Shown here piece after piece: positions 24,639-32,068 of a stretch of DNA of 62,646 nucleotides. A model generated the notes under the pieces. That model was given only the letters and a program-made list of their open reading frames with translations. It did no database searches and had not been told where the DNA came from. How positions within the stretch are numbered: the first letter of the stretch is position 1; each line of letters starts with the position of its first letter. The stretch comes from CAZJHX01 sp964545715 (GTDB taxonomy: Bacteria > Myxococcota_A > UBA9042 > GCA-2863065). The DNA is taken from assembly GCA_964545715.1 (NCBI GenBank), contig CAZJHX010000056.1, forward strand, positions 1 through 62,646, read 5' to 3'. A program made the translations under genes and the position numbers.

Positions 24639-25589
24639 ATGCAGGACCGGGAACTCGATCGCCTCGTCGACGTCATCACCGCACGGGTGCGCGACAAGCT
24701 GAACGGCCAATCGGCCGCGCCGGCGAGCACCTCGTCGCAGAGCGCGGACGTCAGCAAGCCCTGTCCGGGCGGCAAGGGCGACTGCATCGGCTGCGGCTGG
24801 GCTGTGCGACGCCGTCCCAGCGCTGTCGGCGCGATGGTCGCCAACGGGGTCAGCCGTATCGCGTCCAAGGTCGACGTCGGCAAGCACGGTCCAGTGCCCG
24901 GCGAGCTGGCCAAGTACATCGACCACACGCTGCTGAAGCCGGACGCCAGCAAAGAGCAGCTGACCAAGCTGTGCAAGGAGGCCAAGCAGTACGGCTTTGC
25001 CACCGTATGCGTGAACCCGGCCAACGTGCGCTACGCGGCCAGCCAGGTGCGCGGCTCCCAGGTGCGGGTGTGTGCGGTCGTGGGCTTTCCGCTGGGTGCC
25101 TCCACCGGCTCATCCAAGGCGTTTGAGCCGCGCGAGGCCGTTCGGGCGGGCGCCAGCGGGATGGATATGGTCATGAACATCGGCGCCATGAAGAGCATGG
25201 ACTACACGACGGTGCTGGACGACATCTGCCGGGTGGTCGAGGCCGCCGGCACCGCGCCCGTGAAGGTGATCCTGGAGACGGCCAGCCTGACCGACGAGGA
25301 GAAGGTCGTGGCGTGCGCGCTGTCCAAGATCGCGGGTGCGGCCTTCGTGAAGACTAGCACCGGGTTTGGCGGTGGTGGCGCAACCGCGGCTGACGTGGCG
25401 CTGATGAAGCGCGTCGTGGGCGACGAGGTCGAGGTCAAGGCATCGGGCGGCGTCCGCACGACCGAGGACGCTCAGAACATGATCGGCGCCGGCGCCACCC
25501 GCATCGGGGCCAGCGCGTCGATCGCGATCGTTACGGGCAAGAGCTCGGGCAAAAAGAAGACCGGCGGACGCAGGCCCAACCTCTATTGA
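24639..25589 (+). CDS. deoC: Deoxyribose-phosphate aldolase with N-terminal extension
   Basis: A 316-residue class I aldolase that cleaves 2-deoxyribose-5-phosphate to glyceraldehyde-3-phosphate and acetaldehyde. The core starts near residue 86 (LAKYIDHTLLKPDASKEQLTKLC). The Schiff-base lysine is Lys238 (AAFVKTSTGFG), and Lys267 in VEVKASGGVRT is the second active-site lysine. The first ~23 residues (DRELDRLVDVITARVRDKL) form an amphipathic helix, followed by a Ser/Ala linker and a Cys cluster (CPGGKGDCIGCG). That layout resembles encapsulation peptides of microcompartment enzymes, but no shell gene is in the window. It lies 33 nt downstream of the HEAT/hydrolase gene and overlaps the next, convergent gene by 7 nt. 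Confidence 0.92.
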   Translation: MQDRELDRLVDVITARVRDKLNGQSAAPASTSSQSADVSKPCPGGKGDCIGCGWAVRRRPSAVGAMVANGVSRIASKVDVGKHGPVPGELAKYIDHTLLKPDASKEQLTKLCKEAKQYGFATVCVNPANVRYAASQVRGSQVRVCAVVGFPLGASTGSSKAFEPREAVRAGASGMDMVMNIGAMKSMDYTTVLDDICRVVEAAGTAPVKVILETASLTDEEKVVACALSKIAGAAFVKTSTGFGGGGATAADVALMKRVVGDEVEVKASGGVRTTEDAQNMIGAGATRIGASASIAIVTGKSSGKKKTGGRRPNLY

Positions 25590-26473
25590 GTTGAGCGCCG
25601 CACCGCTCGCCGCCACTGAAATGTGTGCTGCGCGGGCTGTCCCCCAACCTCCGTGACCAGCTTGGACCCGAGAAACACGCCCCGGGGCTGCTTGAGCAGG
25701 TGCTGAAAGCGCTGGAGGCTCATGTCCGGCTCGAAGTACCGAAAGCGCGTGTAGAGCGCCGCCTCGCGCATGATCGGCTCCACCTTGTCCAGATGGGCCT
25801 GAAGCGTGGCGCCGTCGACGGCGTGGATGAGCACGCGGGACGGGTTCTCCGACATGTCGTCGGGCGGGTCGGGGGCCTCGGGCGCCGCCTCTACGAGCAC
25901 CTCGGCGTCGACCAGGCCGTCGATCAGCTGGTCCACCGCGCTGGTCAGAAGCGGTTTGATCAGCGGTCGCGGGTCGTAGTCGGGTACGTCGGAGAAACGA
26001 TCCTCCACGACGAAGCGCTCGATGGAGCCGAGTGGGCGTCCGGTGGCGGGGTGAAGCGCCTGAACGCGCGCGATGATCGTGGAGTTGAAGCCGCGACCCT
26101 GCCGGATTCGGACGTTGGGCGTCTCCATGTCCGTGGCCGAGCGGCTGGTGCGCTCTTCGATCTGCGCGTGCAGGACGATGACGCGCTCTCGTGGGATCCC
26201 CATGCGCTCGGCGGCCGGTCCCAGCGTCGTGTGCCGCCAGTAGTCCTCAGCGGACGACGGCTGCTTGGCCGCCGCGTACTCCCAGGGCGCGATGGCGTCC
26301 AACCGCTCCCGTTTTTCGACCGCGGCCAGCATGTCACGCAGCTTCTCGTAGTGCTGCCATGGCCGGGCGCCGATGACCTGCAATTCCAGGACGCCGACAG
26401 CCGCCGCCTCCACCTTGAGCGTCGGCCCGTCGTACTGCACGACCACGTTGCTGGAGGCGCAGCCGGTCTCCAA
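25583..26473 (-). CDS. Probable lipoprotein of unknown function
   Basis: At least 296 residues from a TTG at 26473. The frame remains open upstream, and the codons before the TTG read KSSHKLVLVFCAALLETGC, which is a credible lipoprotein signal although no ATG, GTG or TTG precedes it; an ATT at 26536 has AGAGG 7 nt upstream. The mature protein has a helical early part (HYEKLRDMLAAVEKRERLDAIAPWEY) and a mixed C-terminal half with an acidic patch (EAAPEAPDPPDD). No family recognised. It is divergent from rpoZ. Confidence 0.6.
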   Translation of the reverse strand: METGCASSNVVVQYDGPTLKVEAAAVGVLELQVIGARPWQHYEKLRDMLAAVEKRERLDAIAPWEYAAAKQPSSAEDYWRHTTLGPAAERMGIPRERVIVLHAQIEERTSRSATDMETPNVRIRQGRGFNSTIIARVQALHPATGRPLGSIERFVVEDRFSDVPDYDPRPLIKPLLTSAVDQLIDGLVDAEVLVEAAPEAPDPPDDMSENPSRVLIHAVDGATLQAHLDKVEPIMREAALYTRFRYFEPDMSLQRFQHLLKQPRGVFLGSKLVTEVGGQPAQHTFQWRRAVRRSTQ

Positions 26474-26568
26474 CAGCGCGGCGCAGAAAACTAGAACCAG
26501 CTTATGGCTTGACTTCCTGTGGGTTGCCCTTAGAATTCCGCGGCCTCTAAGTGTTCAGGGAGATGTGC

Positions 26569-26787
26569 GTGGCCCGAGTAACCGTAGAAGATTGTCTCGA
26601 TCAGTGCGAGAACCGTTTTGCGCTCGTAATCCTGGCCACGCGTCGTGCGCGCGCCATCATGAGCGGCGGACCCTCCCTGGTGGAGTGCAAGAACAAAGAA
26701 GCCGTGACCGCGCTGCGCGAGATCGCTGAGGGCAAGGTCGAGTTCGATCGCCCGATCGGCAACCTGCTCAAGGACGGCATTCGCTAA
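26569..26787 (+). CDS. rpoZ: RNA polymerase omega subunit
   Basis: A 72-residue omega subunit that helps fold and assemble beta-prime into RNA polymerase. MARVTVEDCLDQCENRFALVILATRRARAI matches the conserved N-terminal core, followed by CKNKEAVTALREIAEGKV. GTG at 26569 is chosen because GGGAG lies 6 nt before it; an ATG at 26563 directly abuts that site. Slightly short at the C-terminus compared with Escherichia coli omega, as usual for deltaproteobacteria. Its 3' end overlaps the convergent hypothetical by 20 nt. Confidence 0.95.
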   Translation: MARVTVEDCLDQCENRFALVILATRRARAIMSGGPSLVECKNKEAVTALREIAEGKVEFDRPIGNLLKDGIR

Positions 26788-27361
26788 GGTAGTCCAGCTT
26801 CTGGGCTCCCCCCATCCGGTACATCTTTCGTAGGTCGGTCAGCAACGGCTCGGTGCGTCCGTGCGCCACGTAGCGGTCGTTCAGGTAGCTGCAGTAGCGT
26901 AGCGCCAGGCGATTGGCGCGCTCGTAGCGGTCCCGCTCCACGGTGCAGTGAACGTCGTCGCGGATCACGAAGCTGCGAAAGAGGCGGCGGATTACGTCCA
27001 GCGCGCTCATCGCGCTTCCAAACAGCAATAAGACGAACTTGTCGATCTCGGCCTGAAGCTCCAACTCCAGCTGGCTGACCTGCGCCTCGCGCTCGGCCGC
27101 CAGTGCCAGATAGAGCAGGTGGCTGACGCCCTCGGCGGCGGTGCAGAAGCCGTCCAGGCTCCAGTCGGTGTTGGGATCCAACAGCCGGTCTTCGAGCACC
27201 AGCGCCAGCTCCAGGGTGTCGCCATCCTCGCGCACCAGCAGCTGCTCGGGGCGGTCCAGCGGGGCGTCGACCTCGGAGCGCTTCAGGACAAACGAGTTGA
27301 CGTCAAAGGCGTGCTCCAGCCGATAGAGCGCGGCCAGCTCCTGCTGAATGGATGTCAGCAT
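26768..27361 (-). CDS. Hypothetical protein, second gene of a coupled pair
   Basis: A 197-residue soluble protein, rich in helices (LTSIQQELAALYRLEHAFDVNSF, AAEGVSHLLYLALAAEREAQVSQLELELQAEIDKFVLLL). No signal peptide or known motif. Its ATG overlaps the end of the upstream gene by 7 nt, so the two are one translational unit. Both resemble uncharacterised protein pairs I associate with myxobacteria, but I cannot name the family. Confidence 0.6.
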   Translation of the reverse strand: MLTSIQQELAALYRLEHAFDVNSFVLKRSEVDAPLDRPEQLLVREDGDTLELALVLEDRLLDPNTDWSLDGFCTAAEGVSHLLYLALAAEREAQVSQLELELQAEIDKFVLLLFGSAMSALDVIRRLFRSFVIRDDVHCTVERDRYERANRLALRYCSYLNDRYVAHGRTEPLLTDLRKMYRMGGAQKLDYLSECRP

Positions 27362-27948
27362 TCAGACGGCTTGGCTGCCGAATTGAGGACAAAGCCGCTC
27401 TGCAGCAGCTTGCGCTCCAGCCGCTCGCAGCCGGTCTTCTCCCACTTCATGTACAGCTCGAGAAGCCCGCGCGTGGTCGCCATCTGGGTGCGCTCGGCCA
27501 GCTCCCAGAGGACGCGGACAAGGTCTTTGAAGTGTTGGGAGAGCTTGGCGTACAGATCCTGATGTCCGCGACCGCCACGGGCCAGTGTGGACACATTGGA
27601 GTAGGCCATGCCGCCCATCTCGATGTAGTAGTCGACCTCGACGCCGCGTCGCTCGATACGGTCCGCAAAAAAGCCGCTCGTGTACAGTGCGGTATCGCCC
27701 AGGTGTCGCAGTATCTGCATGCGCGCCCCTTGCTGGTCGTGCTCCAGCGCGCGCTTGAGGATGAAGGCCAACGGCTCCAGCTCGTTTTTGCCCTCCATGG
27801 TCGTGAACAGCTCGTCGGATTTGGCAAAGCGCGCGAGCAGGTTGGCCACGTACAGCTGCGTGTCCGCAGGGGCCTCCACGTTCAAGTCGGCTGCCGTCCG
27901 TGCGACTTCAGCCTGGAAATAGTCATGTAGAATCGCGGCTTCGCCCAT
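27355..27948 (-). CDS. Hypothetical protein, first gene of a coupled pair
   Basis: A 197-residue soluble helical protein (GEAAILHDYFQAEVARTAADL, VANLLARFAKSDELF, HLGDTALYTSGFFADRIERRGVEVDYYIEMGG). The ATG at 27948 is preceded by GGAGGA with 8-nt spacing, a strong site. HLGDTALYTSGFF and YYIEMGGMAYSNVS look like conserved signature stretches, but I do not know the family. The upstream 100 bp is AT-rich and probably holds the promoter. Confidence 0.65.
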   Translation of the reverse strand: MGEAAILHDYFQAEVARTAADLNVEAPADTQLYVANLLARFAKSDELFTTMEGKNELEPLAFILKRALEHDQQGARMQILRHLGDTALYTSGFFADRIERRGVEVDYYIEMGGMAYSNVSTLARGGRGHQDLYAKLSQHFKDLVRVLWELAERTQMATTRGLLELYMKWEKTGCERLERKLLQSGFVLNSAAKPSEC

Positions 27949-28053
27949 ATGTTGGTTCCTCCACCTTCTTAACAAAACGACTATTCGATTTGTTTATTTT
28001 AGCTGTTACACAGTACGGCTGGCAAAAAACGTGCGCGGCTGTATGCTGCCCGG

Positions 28054-28845
28054 ATGCTCAGAAGGGGCCTCAGCGTTGTGTTGGCAGCCGTTTTGGCGGG
28101 GGGCTGCTGTTCGGAGCGGTTTTCTCGGCCTCAGACTCCGATCACGGACGGCGACGCGCTGATCAAGCGTATGCAGGCGCACTCCTCCAAGGTGCAGAGC
28201 TTCGAGTATCTGACTCGTATGACCTATTACGGCGACGACGCCGCTCGAAAGGGCGCCGTCGAGGTGCTGGCAAAGCGCCCGGGCTCCTTTCGCTTTGAAG
28301 CGCTGGACCCCGCCGGCGCCAACACCATCGCCGTTCTGGCCACGGACTGTGAGCGGTTCATGAGCCATGAGCGCGGCAAGAGTGAGTGTGCGGTCGGCAA
28401 GGCGTGCCCGGCCAATCTCGCGCGGCTGCTTCCGTTGGCGTTTGAGTGTGAGCAGCTGTTCGAACTGTTGGGCGGCGGCGCGCCGCTGATCCTGCACGAC
28501 TCCGTCTCGGGCGGCTGGGACGACTGCGAGGGCGCCTATCGCGTGGCCCTGACGCGCAAAGCGGACCAGACGGTCCAGCAGATCTGGCTGCGTCCCGACA
28601 CCTTTGGCCCTGTGAAGGTCAAGGTCACGACCGCCGGCAAGCTGGCCTTCGAGATCGACTACGACGACTTTGAGAAGACAGACGACATCCTGCTGCCCCG
28701 AAAGATCCGCTTCAAGTCGCCTGCGCGCGATACGGATCTGGGCGTCGAGATCCGTGAGCAGTTCTTGAACAGCGTAGACACCGACGTCCCCTTCAAGCCC
28801 GTGTGTCCGGCCGGCACCCTGGAGCGGGAGCTGCAATGCCGGTGA
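28054..28845 (+). CDS. LolA/DUF4292-like lipoprotein
   Basis: A 263-residue lipoprotein with signal MLRRGLSVVLAAVLAGGC and lipobox LAGGC. The mature part has the open beta-barrel pattern of LolA/LolB-like proteins: an early helix (DALIKRMQAHSSKVQSFEYL), then MTYYGDDAARKGAVEVLAKRPGSFRFEAL, and a C-terminal VTTAGKLAFEIDYDDFEK...PRKIRFKSP. A role in outer-membrane lipoprotein or lipid handling is plausible. Its last 10 nt overlap tmk, suggesting coupling. Confidence 0.72.
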   Translation: MLRRGLSVVLAAVLAGGCCSERFSRPQTPITDGDALIKRMQAHSSKVQSFEYLTRMTYYGDDAARKGAVEVLAKRPGSFRFEALDPAGANTIAVLATDCERFMSHERGKSECAVGKACPANLARLLPLAFECEQLFELLGGGAPLILHDSVSGGWDDCEGAYRVALTRKADQTVQQIWLRPDTFGPVKVKVTTAGKLAFEIDYDDFEKTDDILLPRKIRFKSPARDTDLGVEIREQFLNSVDTDVPFKPVCPAGTLERELQCR

Positions 28846-29468
28846 AGAAGGGACGCTTCATCGTGCTGGAGGGCATCGACGGCGCTGGCACGACCACCCA
28901 GCTGCACCGCGTCCGGGCCGCTCTGGAGGCGCGCGGGGAGCGTGTGCTGGCGACCTGTGAGCCCACCGATCTGCCGATCGGGGCGTCCATCCGGTCGGTC
29001 CTGCGCGGGGATTTGGCGCCGCCGCCGCACGACTCGATCGCGCTGCTGTTCGCCGCCGACCGCCTGGACCACCTGGCGCGCGAGATCCAGCCCGCGCTGG
29101 CCGACGGTGTCCACGTGCTGTGCGACCGCTACCTCGGCTCCAGCCTGGCGTACCAGGGCAGCCACTGCGACCAGGCGTGGGTCGCTCAGATCAACAGCCA
29201 CGCTCGGCTGCCCGACCTGACCTTCTATGTGCGCGTCTCAGCGGAGACCGCGGTCCAGCGCATCGGCCTACGCGACGGCGAGCGGCGTGAGCTCTTTGAG
29301 CGCAAGGACACACTCGAGCGCATCGCGGCGGCGTACGACAAGGTCTACGGGGTGACCGGAGAGGCGATGTTGGATTCGATCGTGGTCGACGGCGAGCAGC
29401 CGGCCGACGAGGTCTTCTACCAGTTGATGTTGTCTCTGAAGGCAGAGTCGAGCTTCTGGCCCACGTAG
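28836..29468 (+). CDS. tmk: Thymidylate kinase with variant P-loop
   Basis: A 210-residue dTMP kinase that phosphorylates dTMP to dTDP with ATP. RFIVLEGIDGAGTTTQLHRV is the P-loop, where the usual Lys is Thr (GAGTTTQ instead of GSGKTTQ). The DRY motif is CDRYLGSSLAYQG and EPTDLPIGASIRSVL matches the dTMP-binding loop. LFAADRLDHL and LPDLTFYVRVSAETAVQRI complete the fold. GGGAG precedes the ATG by 5 nt. The 3' end overlaps the convergent lytic transglycosylase gene by 52 nt. Confidence 0.88.
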   Translation: MPVKKGRFIVLEGIDGAGTTTQLHRVRAALEARGERVLATCEPTDLPIGASIRSVLRGDLAPPPHDSIALLFAADRLDHLAREIQPALADGVHVLCDRYLGSSLAYQGSHCDQAWVAQINSHARLPDLTFYVRVSAETAVQRIGLRDGERRELFERKDTLERIAAAYDKVYGVTGEAMLDSIVVDGEQPADEVFYQLMLSLKAESSFWPT

Positions 29469-31966
29469 AGGTCGGGGCGCTTCATCCAGGTTCGCCGGTA
29501 CAGCGAGATGTACCGCAGCACGCTCTTCACATAGCGTCGCGCCTGGCGATAGGGCACCTCTTCGATGAACTCGTCGGTCTCGCTGTTATGCCCGCGACGC
29601 GCCAGCCACTTTGACACCCGGTGGGGGCCGCAGTTGTAGCTGATGATGGCCAGGGGCTCCTGGTTTTTGAACTTGGTGAGCAGCTGATCCATGTACCAGG
29701 TGCCATAGCTGAGGCTGAAGGCCGGGTCCAGCAGCTGGCTGGCTGCAAACTCGGTCTCGCCGCGCCAGGTGGCGATGAGGTTGCCCGTGATCGGGATGAC
29801 CTGCATGAGGCCGCGTGCGCCGGCGCCCGAGACGGCCAGCTCGTTGAAGCCGCTCTCCACGCGGGCGATGGACGTCATCAGGAACGGCGGCACGCCGAAG
29901 CGGTCCGTCTCGCGCCGCAGCACGTCCTCGAAGGCCAGCGGATACACGTTCTTGAACCACTCGCGGCTCATGTCGTTGGGCGGCAGCCGAAGCGCACGCC
30001 AGTGATTGCGCAGCGTGTCCCGGCGGGTGTAGTAGGGATCGTCGAACTCGATGAGCAGATCCTTGATCACGCCGCCGGCCTTGGAGCCGCTGTCTTTGAT
30101 GGCCTCGAGCCGCGCCTGACGTTTGCGCTTCTCCCAGCGGTTCAGCCCCATGCGCCGGTCAAGTCGCGAGCCCCAGAGGCCGCGCTTGTGGCGCTTGTAA
30201 TCAAAGAAGAGCGTGGCGGGCCGGTCGGCCAGGCGCCGCGGTGAGGCTTTTCGGGAGCGCCGCTGCATGTACAGCGCCGCCCGCAGCTCTTTGCGTGCGT
30301 CCTCGTTGAGGCCCATGCGGTAGCGGTCGTAGGCGCGCCACAGCTCGGGGAAGGCCTCGCCGTAGGTCTCGGCTGCAACCCGCAGGTTCTCCGTGCTGTA
30401 TTTGGGCGCGGGCGTGGGCGGCAGGTCGGCTCCGTCCGCCGCGTTCCAGCGAATGCCGCCGCCGATCTTCTGCACGTCCTCAGGCCAGGGCACGGTGCTC
30501 GACCCGGAGCCGGTCAGCTCGCGGTACTCGGAGGTCTTGCCCATCTCCAGCACGCGGTTGGCGGCTTGCAGACCGTAGTAGCCCAGCGTGTCGGCGGTCG
30601 CCACGTCGCGGAAGGCGTTGACGGCGTCCTCGGTCTCGCCCGCCTTCTGAAGTGCGCGCGCATGCCAGTACTCAGCCTTGTGCTTGCGGATGCCGCGGCG
30701 GCCGCCGGACAGGGCGCTGAAGCCGCGGATGGCCTGCTTGTAGTCGCCGGCGCGATAGGCGGTCCAAGCCAGCAGCCACTGGTTCTTGCGGTTGTGGCGG
30801 GTGCGCAGGTAGCGCTTGTACAGGGCGTAGGCTTTGCCGTACTCACCGTCCTCGTAATAGACCTGCGCCGCGGCCAGACCACGGACCTTCTTGGAGCGGC
30901 CGGCACGTCGGCTGACGATCTGGACCGCCTCTTCTGTCCGACCCAGTCGGCGCAGCAAGTTGACCCGGGCGTCCAGGATGCGGCTGGACACGCCGCCCGC
31001 CTTTCGGGAGAGCGCCACATGCTCGAGGGCCTCTTCGTAGCGGTCCAGTGAGGTGAGGGTGCGCGCCATCTGGAAGTGCGCGTTGGCGCGGTCGGTGGAG
31101 CTGCGCGCCATATCCGGCAGCGGGCTCAGCACGATAAGCGCCTCATCCCAGCGCCGCTTCTTGCGCAGGTGCACGCCCCAGTCGAAGTTGTCGTCCCAGC
31201 TGCGGAGCCGGATGCGTACCCCGCGCTCGCGCAGGCTGTTCAGTGACGCCTTGGACAGCCACTGGGCCATGCCGCCGTCGCGGGCGCGGCGAACCAGCGA
31301 GTCGTACGCTTTGGCGGCCATGCGGAGTCGGCCGAGCTGCTCTTCGCACTTGGCCATGCGGAAGCGCACCATGTCGCGCTGCGGATACTCGGGATACTGC
31401 CCGATCATCGACTTGTACTGGCGGAGGGCGCTGCGCCACTTCTCACCGTCGAAGAGGGCGTCCGCGCGCAGGAAGCCCGCCTTGGGCGCCAGCGGGCTGT
31501 CCAGCATCTCGGCGGTTTCGCCAAACAGCTTGGCGGCGTGAAGCGACTGGCCCAGCGCCTTCAGCGCCTTGCCCAGCGTAAACGCGTGAAGGTCGGTCAG
31601 CGTGTCGGGCGGCGCGCACTCGGACAGCGTCCTGGCCGCGTCCCCGTTGCGTCCCTGCTCGTTCAGCATCTGTCCCAAAAGGACGCACCCCAGCTGGGCG
31701 TCGGGGCTGGTCGTCTCTTCTTTAATAAGGCGGATGAGAATGTGCTCCGCCATCATCAGGTCGCCGTTTTTGCGGGTCTCCACCGCGTCGTTCAGCAGGG
31801 AGCGCCGGGGGGCTAAAGGCGACTGTGCGGCCGCATGGCCGGCGGGGCGATTGGCCTCCGGATCGTCGCGGTCACGTCTGCTCTCGGCCACCGGACGGCG
31901 CGCGTCCCCGACGCTATAAATAAGCAGTAGTGCGAGAAGGGCGGGGATGCCTTTGAAACGGGCCAT
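29417..31966 (-). CDS. Soluble lytic murein transglycosylase with TPR region
   Basis: An 849-residue exported enzyme (signal MARFKGIPALLALLLIYSVGDA) that cleaves peptidoglycan between MurNAc and GlcNAc to give 1,6-anhydro products. Residues about 60-560 are tetratricopeptide-like helices. The SLT domain is at the C-terminus: catalytic Glu near 704 in SIARVESGFNELA, then GAGARGLMQVIPITG and LAIISYNCGPHRVSKWL. The layout matches Slt70-like enzymes but with a longer superhelix. It runs opposite to tmk. Confidence 0.9.
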   Translation of the reverse strand: MARFKGIPALLALLLIYSVGDARRPVAESRRDRDDPEANRPAGHAAAQSPLAPRRSLLNDAVETRKNGDLMMAEHILIRLIKEETTSPDAQLGCVLLGQMLNEQGRNGDAARTLSECAPPDTLTDLHAFTLGKALKALGQSLHAAKLFGETAEMLDSPLAPKAGFLRADALFDGEKWRSALRQYKSMIGQYPEYPQRDMVRFRMAKCEEQLGRLRMAAKAYDSLVRRARDGGMAQWLSKASLNSLRERGVRIRLRSWDDNFDWGVHLRKKRRWDEALIVLSPLPDMARSSTDRANAHFQMARTLTSLDRYEEALEHVALSRKAGGVSSRILDARVNLLRRLGRTEEAVQIVSRRAGRSKKVRGLAAAQVYYEDGEYGKAYALYKRYLRTRHNRKNQWLLAWTAYRAGDYKQAIRGFSALSGGRRGIRKHKAEYWHARALQKAGETEDAVNAFRDVATADTLGYYGLQAANRVLEMGKTSEYRELTGSGSSTVPWPEDVQKIGGGIRWNAADGADLPPTPAPKYSTENLRVAAETYGEAFPELWRAYDRYRMGLNEDARKELRAALYMQRRSRKASPRRLADRPATLFFDYKRHKRGLWGSRLDRRMGLNRWEKRKRQARLEAIKDSGSKAGGVIKDLLIEFDDPYYTRRDTLRNHWRALRLPPNDMSREWFKNVYPLAFEDVLRRETDRFGVPPFLMTSIARVESGFNELAVSGAGARGLMQVIPITGNLIATWRGETEFAASQLLDPAFSLSYGTWYMDQLLTKFKNQEPLAIISYNCGPHRVSKWLARRGHNSETDEFIEEVPYRQARRYVKSVLRYISLYRRTWMKRPDLYVGQKLDSAFRDNINW

Positions 31967-31998
31967 GCATTCAGCTTAACAGAGCGTTTGTTCGCATC

Positions 31999-32032
31999 AA
32001 AAAAAAAGGCCACACTTTCATGTGGTTAGGCC
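31999..32032 (-). terminator. Intrinsic terminator after the rhomboid gene
   Basis: Read on the minus strand: stem CCACA-TGAAAG-TGTGG extended by outer GG/CC, followed by nine T residues. It starts 37 nt after the rhomboid stop, and separates it from the lytic transglycosylase gene. Confidence 0.8.
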
Positions 32033-32068
32033 CAACAATCAACAGATCGAAGAGTGAACGCCAGTGCG

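Noticed and set aside
21654..24926. Upstream extension of the PEGA gene frame by about 1090 codons
   Set aside because: The signal peptide and promoter place the start at 21653; the extension is antisense to the HEAT/hydrolase gene.
24605..25589. A bacterial microcompartment locus around deoC
   Set aside because: Only the N-terminal tail hints at it; no shell or other signature enzyme is present.
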